Origin: Pseudomonas allokribbensis
Lineage (GTDB): Bacteria; Pseudomonadota; Gammaproteobacteria; Pseudomonadales; Pseudomonadaceae
Assembly: GCF_014863605.1 (NCBI RefSeq)
Contig: NZ_CP062252.1
Coordinates: 2,613,001 to 2,677,000, forward strand
Direction of reading: 5' to 3'
DNA: 64,000 bases
The translations under genes were made by a program, and so were the position numbers. This document shows positions 25,294 through 32,628 of this stretch, in pieces. Within the stretch, counting starts at the first letter, position 1. Every line of letters begins with the position of its first letter. Below the pieces are notes generated by a model. The model was given only the letters and a program-made list of their open reading frames with translations, searched no databases and was not told where the DNA came from.

Positions 25294-27329
25294 AACGCTC
25301 GGCGGAAGACTGGAACAGGGGTGGCCTGGAGCGCCTGTATCGGTTTCTGGTCGATGAACTTCAGCCCTATCCTGGCCGTGTGAACCTGTTGCTGCGCACG
25401 CTGCTGGGCAGTGCGCTGGTGATCATCATTTCGATGACCCTGCAGGTTCCGTTGTTGGCGCTATCGTTGATCGTGGTGTTCTACGTGACGCAGACCAACG
25501 TGGTGCTGACCCGCATGGTCGGGATGCTGTTCCTGGCCGGCGCGACGCTGGCCATCGGCTTGACCATCCTGCTTCTGAAGTTCACCTACGGATACCCGCT
25601 CCTGAGAATTCTGGGGGCGAGCGTGCTGTTTTTCTGCAGTGCGTATCTGATTCGGGTCACGCGGATCGGCGTGGTGTTTTTCGTGGTCGGCATTGTGGTG
25701 ATCTATGCCCAGACTTTCGTCGATCTGACCGATCAGGCTGAGGCGGTTTTGCGTCTGGTGCTGTGGGTGTGGGTGGCGGTCAGTTACGCCATCGCCCTGA
25801 CGCTGTTGGTCAATACGTTGCTGTTGCCGGCGGAGCCTGTCAGGCAACTGAAGAATCATTTGCGCTCCCAGTTGATGACTGTTGCCCGGTGTCTTGGCGG
25901 TGAGCAGAGCGGTGCGGCGCTGGGTGCCGCCGCGATTCAGCGCAGTGTGTTGGCTTCGCAACAGCTGTTGCGGTTCGCCTGCATGCGGGACGCCGATTTT
26001 CGCAGTCAACAGGCGGCGCACCTGGCGCGCATCAGCAGTATTTCCCGGCTGTTGACGCTGGCTGCTCAACTACCGCCGCCAACAGCGAATGCCCGGGCGA
26101 CCGAGTTGTTGCGCCAGGCAGTGCTCGATCTGGAGGCGTCTCTGGATACGGGTCAAGGGCCTGAAGGATTGTCTGCTCTTGATCAGATCGATACGACCGG
26201 TTTGCCCGGCGTGTACGAGGAAATGCGTCTGGAGTTGCTGTCTTTTCTCAATGTGGAAAAGGCTGAGATCCCTCAGGAAACCAAGCCGAAGGACGCCCCG
26301 ATGTGGGTGCCTGATGCCTTTGAAAACCCGGTCTACACACAGTTTGCCGTCAAGACGCTGCTGGCGGCATCGCTTTGCTACCTGTTCTACATGGGCACGG
26401 ACTGGCAGGGCATCCACACCATCATGCTGACCTGCCTGATCGTCGCTCAACCCAGCCTCGGCGCGACCGGGATGCGTGCGACGTTGCGTGTCGGTGGTGC
26501 GCTGGTGGGCAGTGCCTTGGCATTGGCGATGGTGATTCTGGTGGTTCCGCACATCGACGGGATCGTTGGCCTGTTGTTCATGTCATTGCCAGTGATTGCA
26601 TTGGGCTCCTGGATCGCCGCCGGCTCCGAGCGAATCAGCTATGCCGGTGTGCAGATCGTGTTCACTTTCGCGTTGGCGTTGCTGGAGCAATTCGAGCCCA
26701 GCACCAACCTGACCGAGATTCGTGATCGCATCATCGGTGTACTGTTGGGTGTCGGGATTTCCCTGTTGATTCACGCGTTTCTGTGGCCCGAGGCAGAGGG
26801 TGAAACGCTGCGTCAGCGATTGGCGACGCTGGTTGGCCGGCTCGCGGACTCGCTGAAAACCAGACGAACAGCCGACGAGGCGCCCCGTGATTTACGGGTG
26901 TGGAGTGAGTTGGCCGATTGCCAGGCGATGGTGGCCCGAGTGGCGCTGGAGCCAGGATGGCAGGTTGCCGAGAGTCATCAGGAAGTGCTGGTTTTTCGTA
27001 TGCAGGAACTGCTGGTACGGCTTCGCACCATCGCCATGGCAATCGATGCGCTACAGGTGGAGTTGGCTCACGGTCAGTCGCAAGGCGAGGCCTGGCTGGC
27101 ATCGATTGAACTGTGCGACGAAACGGCCGCCGTGCTGGGTGACTACGCGCAACAACTAAAAGGTCAGCAGGGCTTTGCGGTTGCGAGCGGCGATTTGGAA
27201 CGCTTGCGAGAGTACGCAACCGCAAGGTTGGCGGACGCTGTACTGAACGCGCGCTTTCTTGATCTGCTTGCGAGCGTGGAAAACCTGCCTGCCAGTGAGG
27301 CCGGATCAGTGGGGCTGAGTGGCGAATAG
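25290..27329 (+). CDS. mdtO: FUSC-family inner membrane transporter (MdtO-like)
   Basis: 679 residues, as in MdtO (683). Two blocks of hydrophobic helices (about residues 30-175 and 360-510) each precede a cytoplasmic domain, the layout of fusaric-acid-resistance/aromatic acid exporters. The second block contains GTDWQGIHTIMLTCLIVAQPSLGATGMRATLR, typical of the family. The start overlaps the adaptor stop as ATGA. Probable substrates are aromatic acids or phenolics, by family only. It converges on the deaminase gene with 14 bases between them. Confidence 0.9.
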   Translation: MKRSAEDWNRGGLERLYRFLVDELQPYPGRVNLLLRTLLGSALVIIISMTLQVPLLALSLIVVFYVTQTNVVLTRMVGMLFLAGATLAIGLTILLLKFTYGYPLLRILGASVLFFCSAYLIRVTRIGVVFFVVGIVVIYAQTFVDLTDQAEAVLRLVLWVWVAVSYAIALTLLVNTLLLPAEPVRQLKNHLRSQLMTVARCLGGEQSGAALGAAAIQRSVLASQQLLRFACMRDADFRSQQAAHLARISSISRLLTLAAQLPPPTANARATELLRQAVLDLEASLDTGQGPEGLSALDQIDTTGLPGVYEEMRLELLSFLNVEKAEIPQETKPKDAPMWVPDAFENPVYTQFAVKTLLAASLCYLFYMGTDWQGIHTIMLTCLIVAQPSLGATGMRATLRVGGALVGSALALAMVILVVPHIDGIVGLLFMSLPVIALGSWIAAGSERISYAGVQIVFTFALALLEQFEPSTNLTEIRDRIIGVLLGVGISLLIHAFLWPEAEGETLRQRLATLVGRLADSLKTRRTADEAPRDLRVWSELADCQAMVARVALEPGWQVAESHQEVLVFRMQELLVRLRTIAMAIDALQVELAHGQSQGEAWLASIELCDETAAVLGDYAQQLKGQQGFAVASGDLERLREYATARLADAVLNARFLDLLASVENLPASEAGSVGLSGE

Positions 27330-27343
27330 AGCCATCGAGTGGC

Positions 27344-27781
27344 CTACTTGAGGTTGTCAGACCCAAAGTCGCTCGGTAGCAACTCCTTGGCTGTAAAACG
27401 ATGAATTTTCTTCAGATCCGGAGTCGCACACCAGACTTCAATATCCCGCTGCCCAGCATTCGCAACTTCGATCAAAACCTGCCGACAGCGTCCGCAAGGT
27501 GTCACGAGTTGGTCATCGTGCTCATGGCTATCCCGTCCGTGGCCACCCACTACAGCAATTCGAACGATATCCGCGATTTTGCCATCAGCAACGGCTGCCT
27601 GAATGGCGCCTACTTCAGCGCAAGACGTTACGCCATAGGACGCGTTTTCGAAGTTGACGCTGCTGTAAATTGAACCGCAGGAGGTTTCTACGGCGGCACC
27701 AACAAAGTAGGAAGAGTAGGGGGCGTAACAGTTTTTCCGAATGTCGACTGCGGCCTTTAATAGTTTTTCTGGCTCTGTCAT
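27344..27781 (-). CDS. cdd: Cytidine deaminase family protein
   Basis: 145 residues, the size of a homotetrameric cytidine deaminase. Zinc and catalytic residues are intact: NFENASYG then SCAEVGAI (Cys54, Glu56) and TPCGRCRQ (Cys96, Cys99). Such enzymes convert cytidine or deoxycytidine to uridine. Unusually, it follows by seven bases a PycTM-like membrane gene, suggesting a two-gene unit. Codon use is more AT-rich than the flanking genes, which hints at transfer. Whether it acts on free nucleosides or on a signal nucleotide cannot be told from sequence. Confidence 0.88.
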   Translation of the reverse strand: MTEPEKLLKAAVDIRKNCYAPYSSYFVGAAVETSCGSIYSSVNFENASYGVTSCAEVGAIQAAVADGKIADIVRIAVVGGHGRDSHEHDDQLVTPCGRCRQVLIEVANAGQRDIEVWCATPDLKKIHRFTAKELLPSDFGSDNLK

Positions 27782-27788
27782 GACGTTC

Positions 27789-28331
27789 TCAAATTACGAA
27801 TTGGTTGGATAAATAAATCGCGAGGGCGATTATGAATGCAACGGCAGCGAAGAGCGAAAGTCCCCATGCCCATCTGTAGATAAGGGTGCGAATACCAATC
27901 ATTGACTCCAGACGCGAAAACTCTTCGGTGAAGTCAATCGTCTGTCCAGCGATCTCAGTTGCGCTGTCAGGAGTTTTAGGCATCTTCGCCTTGCCCAAGA
28001 ATGGCCAATCCACATTGACAACGAAAAGACATAAAATAATGGAAAGCGTTAAAGGTAGTGCGTTGAATATAATCAATACTTTTATTTGTAATGTAGCCCC
28101 ATGAATCAGCATAAACGTGGTAGTTGCGAGCATTACGCCGTTCAAACGCATTAAAGCAGAAGCCTTGGTGTCAAGAATCGCCAAAACATCGTAAATCCAT
28201 TTCAATAGATTTTCGCCCGAGATCGGTGTGTTTTGAATTGTCGCTTCGAGTTTAGTGTTGTTAATGCCAAAAGCGGTTGAGGATAAAGCCTGTCTTTTCT
28301 TTATATAGTGGGAAAACTTATATTCGGCCAT
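27789..28331 (-). CDS. Three-helix membrane protein, PycTM/DUF5706-like
   Basis: 180 residues. A membrane-proximal motif LAILDTKASALMRLNG (about residues 50-65) runs into two hydrophobic helices (about 65-110), and a third helix lies at about 150-178. DxKA followed by NG at the head of the first helix is what I recall of the Pycsar transmembrane effector family (DUF5706, PF18967) and related SLATT-like proteins. Marked AT-richness sets it apart from neighbours. It precedes the cytidine deaminase by seven bases. No cyclase is nearby. The family call is from pattern memory and is moderate. Confidence 0.6.
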   Translation of the reverse strand: MAEYKFSHYIKKRQALSSTAFGINNTKLEATIQNTPISGENLLKWIYDVLAILDTKASALMRLNGVMLATTTFMLIHGATLQIKVLIIFNALPLTLSIILCLFVVNVDWPFLGKAKMPKTPDSATEIAGQTIDFTEEFSRLESMIGIRTLIYRWAWGLSLFAAVAFIIALAIYLSNQFVI

Positions 28332-28411
28332 GTTGGTATCACTTCAAGTGACAATTGATCAATTGAATCTAGCAGCCATATACCACCCCGTCCAGAAAGC
28401 CAAACTCACTA

Positions 28412-29350
28412 TTAATGCGACGAAACATACTCCGAGGGCATAGTCGGCGCTGGCAAGGCGTACGCCGCCTTCATCCACTCGATCTCCGCCTGCGGTGTCC
28501 TGCCAAAGAAGCGTTTGAACTCGCGACTGAATTGCGAGGCGCTTTCATAACCCACGTTGAACGCCGCTGCCGAAGCGGTCATGGCATTGCGCAGCATTAG
28601 CAGTCGCGCCTGGTGCAGACGTGTCGACTTCAGATATTGCATCGGAGAGGTGTCCGTCACGCTGCGAAAGTGCAGGTGAAAATTCGGCACGCTCATACTG
28701 GCTTCGTGGGCGAGTTGCTCGACGTCCAGGCGCTCTTGGTAGCAACTGTGGATCTTGCGTATCGCCCGAGTCACCTTGCCGAAGTGCCCCTGTCGATTAA
28801 GCGCAGCACGCATCGATCCGCCTTGTTCGCCCGTGAGAATGCGGTAGTAGATTTCCCGCAGCAGCGATGGCCCCAAAATCTGCGCTTCGCCCGGAATGCT
28901 CATCGCTTCAAGAAAACGCAACGTCGAAGTGCGGAGCCTGTCGTCCATCGGCGAAGCGTACATGCCCTTGGGCTGCGCATCGCTTGGGCCGTGAAGGTCA
29001 TCCACTTGCTGCATCAACTCGCTGGCCAACTGGAAGTCGAGGTGCATGTAGATCGCGAGCATCGGCTCGGCCTCGGTGGCATCGGTTTCCATGGAGAAGG
29101 GGATCGGCACGGACACCACCAGATAATGCTGGGCGTCGTAAACGTAGACGTCATCGCCCAGATAACCGCGTTTCTGCCCCTGACAGAGGATCACAATGCC
29201 CGGGTCGTACAGCACCGGTGTGCGGGTCAGCGGCCGGTTCGAACGCAGAAAACGCACGCCTTCAAGCGCACTGAGGTTATAACCCTCGACCGGTGCGAGG
29301 GTTTCCATGAGCTGCACCATGCGCGAGGTACCTGTGTCGGCCTGCTTCAT
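28412..29350 (-). CDS. AraC-family regulator, YqhC-like
   Basis: 312 residues: an AraC_N arm (RTPVLYDPGIVILCQGQKRGYLGDDVYVYD) and a C-terminal double helix-turn-helix (LDVEQLAHEASMSVPNFHLHFRSVT, then SAAAFNVGYESASQFSREFKRFFG). The N-terminal domain type is that of YqhC, an aldehyde-responsive activator of oxidoreductase genes. It sits 21 bases after an SDR gene in the same direction, so the pair is probably one operon with the SDR as partner. Confidence 0.92.
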   Translation of the reverse strand: MKQADTGTSRMVQLMETLAPVEGYNLSALEGVRFLRSNRPLTRTPVLYDPGIVILCQGQKRGYLGDDVYVYDAQHYLVVSVPIPFSMETDATEAEPMLAIYMHLDFQLASELMQQVDDLHGPSDAQPKGMYASPMDDRLRTSTLRFLEAMSIPGEAQILGPSLLREIYYRILTGEQGGSMRAALNRQGHFGKVTRAIRKIHSCYQERLDVEQLAHEASMSVPNFHLHFRSVTDTSPMQYLKSTRLHQARLLMLRNAMTASAAAFNVGYESASQFSREFKRFFGRTPQAEIEWMKAAYALPAPTMPSEYVSSH

Positions 29351-29371
29351 CGCGTCCTCTCTATTGGCCGC

Positions 29372-30205
29372 TCAATGGTCGGTGGAGCGAGTCAACGCTT
29401 CCCACTGATCGATCTCGCCGGCTGCGTGTTTGAGTTTTTCACGCACCAGTCGCAACGCGTCACTGCCCAGGAGCAGGTGCGCCGGCGGTGTCGGGCTGGC
29501 GATGATCTGCAACATCGCCTGGGCCGCTTTTTGCGGATCGCCAAGTTGCTTGCCGCTCTTTTCTTCGCGCGCCTTGCGCACCGGATCGAAACTGGCGTCG
29601 TAGTCGGCAATGCTGCGCGGCGTGCGCTGCATCGAGCGACCGGCCCAGTCGGTTCGAAATGAACCCGGCGCGACGGCGGTCACGAAAATATTGAAGGGCG
29701 CCAGCTCCTTGCTCAGCGTATCGGAGATGCCTTCGAGCGCAAACTTGCTGCCGCAGTAGTAGGCGATGCCCGGCATCGTGATCGTGCCGCCCATCGAGGT
29801 GATATTGATAATGCGGCCGGCACGCCGTTTGCGAAAGAAGGGCAGGAACGCCTTGATCACGACAACGGCGCCGAACACGTTCACGTCGAACTGGCGGCGC
29901 ATGTCTTCCAGAGGCGACTCTTCGAAGATACCTTCGTGACCGTAACCGGCGTTGTTGATCAACACGTCGACCGGGCCGTGCGTGGCTTCAACCTGCGCGA
30001 TGACGCCATCGATCCGCTCGAAGTCCGTGACATCCAGCATCACCCCGTAAGCGTTATCCACGGAGAGTGATTGAAAGGCGTGCAAGTCGGCTTCCTTGCG
30101 CACGGTGCCAATGACACGATGGCCGGCCGCGAGTGCTTCCCTGGCCAGCGCATGGCCGAAGCCGCTGCTGACGCCGGTAATGAAAAGGGTTTTGGTGGTA
30201 GTCAT
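29372..30205 (-). CDS. Short-chain dehydrogenase/reductase
   Basis: 277-residue classical SDR. The nucleotide-binding TGVSSGFGHALA is at the N-terminus, NNAGYG follows the fourth strand, and the catalytic Ser-Tyr-Lys is in ITSMGG...YYCGSKFALEG. The real start is MTTTKTLFITG at 30205; the longer frame covers the promoter and a small divergent ORF. Substrate unknown. Likely co-transcribed with the YqhC-like AraC gene. Confidence 0.92.
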   Translation of the reverse strand: MTTTKTLFITGVSSGFGHALAREALAAGHRVIGTVRKEADLHAFQSLSVDNAYGVMLDVTDFERIDGVIAQVEATHGPVDVLINNAGYGHEGIFEESPLEDMRRQFDVNVFGAVVVIKAFLPFFRKRRAGRIINITSMGGTITMPGIAYYCGSKFALEGISDTLSKELAPFNIFVTAVAPGSFRTDWAGRSMQRTPRSIADYDASFDPVRKAREEKSGKQLGDPQKAAQAMLQIIASPTPPAHLLLGSDALRLVREKLKHAAGEIDQWEALTRSTDH

Positions 30206-30235
30206 GACGGGCTCCGGTGAATGGGGTTTCAGCTC

Positions 30236-30400
30236 ATGGTATCCATCGAAGAAACGCTCACCTATGTCGGTTTGTCTTTGAGCATTGCCTATTCCTATCA
30301 ACGAGGCGAGATGACGGCCGATGAACTTTTTGCGTTGCTCCAGGCATCCAGTCTGGAACAGACCGCAACCGCTGATATCCTGCGCAACAACCGCCGATGA
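30236..30400 (+). CDS. Putative 54-residue ORF coupled to esterase
   Basis: Small ORF (MVSIEETLTYVGLSLSIAYS... ending ILRNNRR) whose TGA overlaps the esterase ATG as ATGA. Composition is protein-like (acidic-helical, MTADELFALLQASSLEQTATADILR) and the coupling argues for a real gene, although the ribosome site is weak (GGGG about eight bases before the ATG). No family recognised. Confidence 0.5.
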   Translation: MVSIEETLTYVGLSLSIAYSYQRGEMTADELFALLQASSLEQTATADILRNNRR

Positions 30401-31380
30401 GCCAGGACGAAATGAAGACATCAACCCGCTGGCCCGTAGACGATAACGAGTTGGCGCAATTACGCGCTTTCAACAAGAAGCTTGCCCGGCTGCCGCGCTT
30501 TCGCATCCGCAATCGCATCACGCCACGGGCGATTCAGTTGCTGTTGCGCCTCAGCCAATGGGGCGGTGCGAGAAAGTTGCTCAAGCACGGACTCGAGGCA
30601 GAGCGCAAAGTGGTGGGCGTCGATGGCGCTTCAGTGCCGGTGCGGATCATTCGGCCAAAGACAAAGGCCAAAGGCGTGGTACTGGATTTTCATGGCGGCG
30701 GCTGGGTCATCGGCAATGCGCAGATGAACGACCACCTCAACATCGGCATGGTGAAAGCCTGCGACGTGGCGGTGGTCTCGGTCGATTATCGGCTGGTGGT
30801 CTCGACACCGATCGAAGGCGTCATGCAGGACTGCCTCACGGCGGCCCGCTGGCTGCTGAGCGATGACTGCCACGAGTTTGCGAACCTGCCCGTCATCGTC
30901 GTGGGCGAGTCTGCCGGCGGCCACCTCGCCGCCGCGACTCTGCTGCAACTCAAACAGTGGCCGCACTTGCTCGAACGGGTGAGCGGGGCGCTGCTGTACT
31001 ACGGCGTCTACGACCTGACCGGAACCCCCAGCGTGCGCAACGCCGGGCCCGATACCTTGCTGCTGGATGGGCCTGGCATGGTTGAAGCGCTGCAAATGCT
31101 TACGCCGGGATTGAGCGATGAAGAACGCCGGCAGCCACCGTTGTCTCCGTTGTACGGTGACTTCACCGGGTTTCCGCCGGCGTTGATGTTTGCGGCGGAG
31201 CTGGATCCGCTCAGGGATGACACGCTTGAGTTGGCTGAGCGTTGGGGTAGGGCGGCGGACGTGGAGGTGCATCTGTTGCCGGAAACGGCGCATGGGGTGA
31301 TTCATTTTCCGCTGGGGTTGGCGGGGAGGGTGCTTGGGTATAGCCGTGCTTGGGTTGCGGGGCGGGTTGATGAGGGGTGA
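30397..31380 (+). CDS. Alpha/beta hydrolase, hormone-sensitive-lipase type
   Basis: 327-residue esterase. The oxyanion motif HGGGWVIG (about residue 98), the nucleophile elbow VGESAGG (Ser about 171) and the C-terminal acid/His (AAELDPLRDD, PETAHGVIHF) form a complete bacterial HSL-family catalytic set. It probably hydrolyses short-chain esters. A decayed second copy lies at 34137-34727 with about 2.8 kb of unrelated genes between them, which suggests a duplication or insertion event here. Confidence 0.9.
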   Translation: MSQDEMKTSTRWPVDDNELAQLRAFNKKLARLPRFRIRNRITPRAIQLLLRLSQWGGARKLLKHGLEAERKVVGVDGASVPVRIIRPKTKAKGVVLDFHGGGWVIGNAQMNDHLNIGMVKACDVAVVSVDYRLVVSTPIEGVMQDCLTAARWLLSDDCHEFANLPVIVVGESAGGHLAAATLLQLKQWPHLLERVSGALLYYGVYDLTGTPSVRNAGPDTLLLDGPGMVEALQMLTPGLSDEERRQPPLSPLYGDFTGFPPALMFAAELDPLRDDTLELAERWGRAADVEVHLLPETAHGVIHFPLGLAGRVLGYSRAWVAGRVDEG

Positions 31381-31767
31381 GTGATGGAGAGAGGATTTAG
31401 TGCTGATTGGTGGGTTTTTATGGAGGGCTTTTTTCGGCCAGAAGCGGCCATTTAGAAATGGTTAGCGAACGCTTCGCATTGCAACACTCATGGTTTTGAT
31501 CGCTTAAAAAACGATGCGGCCTCTTCTACTTGAGCGAGTTTGGTGGCAATCTGCCACGTCTGCCACGTCTGCCACGTCTGCCACGTCTGCCACGTCTGCC
31601 ACGTCTGCCACGTCTGCCACGTCTGGCGCGTCAATTTGGCACCGCTAATTAATAGAACGTAGCTCGATGACACGACGCACTTCTCTGAGGCGTCACGCTT
31701 ACAACTCGGACTGCCTCAATATTTGACCCAAGCACTACCCCTAAGATCTCGACAGTAAGGCTCTATC
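31381..31767. other. Intergenic stretch with repeats, no gene
   Basis: Contains one GGCC-centred repeat (TTTTCGGCCAGAAGCGGCCA at 31431-31450) and the 9-base tandem array at 31552-31623. No convincing gene; a minus-strand frame through the array would be a WQT-repeat peptide. Confidence 0.6.
31552..31623. repeat. Tandem array, 8 perfect copies of a 9-mer
   Basis: Unit TGCCACGTC repeated eight times without mismatch. The period is a multiple of three, and no copy shows divergence, so the array is young or homogenised. It lies in the accessory block between the esterase and its pseudogene copy. Confidence 0.97.
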
Positions 31768-32424
31768 GTGAAAACCATTACAGACGTAATATCAAAGAAG
31801 CAAATGTATGTTCTGGCATTGGCGCCTCATATCACGGTTTGGTTTACGCTCTTTTGTATCATCATGATTGCAGTATGGTATTTATCGAAAAGCGCTCTAA
31901 TTGGTTTTGGATCAGCCATCGCAATCCCCGCATTTTTAATAAAGTGGGGAGTCGATAGGAAAATACTTGTAATAAATAAATTACTGGACGACGTCCGCGC
32001 CAAGTCATTAGCGTCCCTGCAAAATATTGACTATTTTTACTATAATGCTAATGGTTCCATTTCTGTAGATTCTCGCGCTGCCAAAATATCTTATATAAAG
32101 GTTTTACCGACGTTGGAGGTTCTGTCTCCCGTTATTGTCAACGTTGCTGATGTTGTCGAGTTTTACTTCTATGACCCTGGCATGACCACTACGAAGTATT
32201 ACGGTAGGGATATGGCCGTGGCACAGGAAGTGCTCGCCGATAATCTCAAAGCGATCGGTGCGCGTGCGGAAGCACGGGGGGTGCACATAAAATTAGACGA
32301 TCTGCAGCATCCAAAGATTGTCATGAATATGACGGCCAAAGAGGCGGATCACTGGACCGTTATTCTTCGAAAACTAATGGATGGATCACTAGATCCAACC
32401 AACGCTCCAAAACTGATCCCCTAA
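31768..32424 (+). CDS. Two-helix membrane protein of unknown function
   Basis: 218 residues from a GTG with AAGG seven bases upstream. Two adjacent hydrophobic helices (about residues 20-42 and 45-60: VWFTLFCIIMIAVWYL, ALIGFGSAIAIPAFLI) precede a soluble cytoplasmic domain of about 150 residues (VLPTLEVLSPVIVNVADVVEFYFYDPG). Strongly AT-rich codon use compared with the core genes points to horizontal acquisition. I do not recognise the soluble domain. Confidence 0.75.
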   Translation: MKTITDVISKKQMYVLALAPHITVWFTLFCIIMIAVWYLSKSALIGFGSAIAIPAFLIKWGVDRKILVINKLLDDVRAKSLASLQNIDYFYYNANGSISVDSRAAKISYIKVLPTLEVLSPVIVNVADVVEFYFYDPGMTTTKYYGRDMAVAQEVLADNLKAIGARAEARGVHIKLDDLQHPKIVMNMTAKEADHWTVILRKLMDGSLDPTNAPKLIP

Positions 32425-32515
32425 TGGGAGTTTAGATCGAATTGCTTTGAGCACAAAGCCATTCAAAATGTTAACGGCGGCTTGCGTTATTTATCGCGAA
32501 ATGCCTTTCAGCACA

Positions 32516-32572
32516 TGTGCAGAAAAGGGGGCTGATTTATTTTCTGAGAAATACATCAGCCCCCTTTTCTGA
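32516..32572. repeat. Palindromic repeat (GATTTATTTTC type), acts as terminator
   Basis: Inverted repeat with AGAAAAGGGGGCTGAT and ATCAGCCCCCTTTTCT arms around TTATTTTCTGAGAAATAC, followed by T's. It closely resembles a second copy at 50110-50163. Such AAAAGGGGNC-GATTTATTTTC palindromes are, to my knowledge, associated with Y1/REP-type transposases; here no transposase is present. Confidence 0.85.
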
Positions 32573-32628
32573 TTTTTTCAATTACCCTGGAAGGGCCAGC
32601 CTCCGGTTTTTTTCGTCCCTACACCGCG

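Noticed and set aside
31552..31623. CRISPR array
   Set aside because: The units are contiguous 9-mers without spacers, and no cas genes are present.
31488..31673. Minus-strand frame encoding a WQT-repeat peptide
   Set aside because: It exists only because the 9-base unit is a multiple of three; no start signal, and the flanks are not protein-like.
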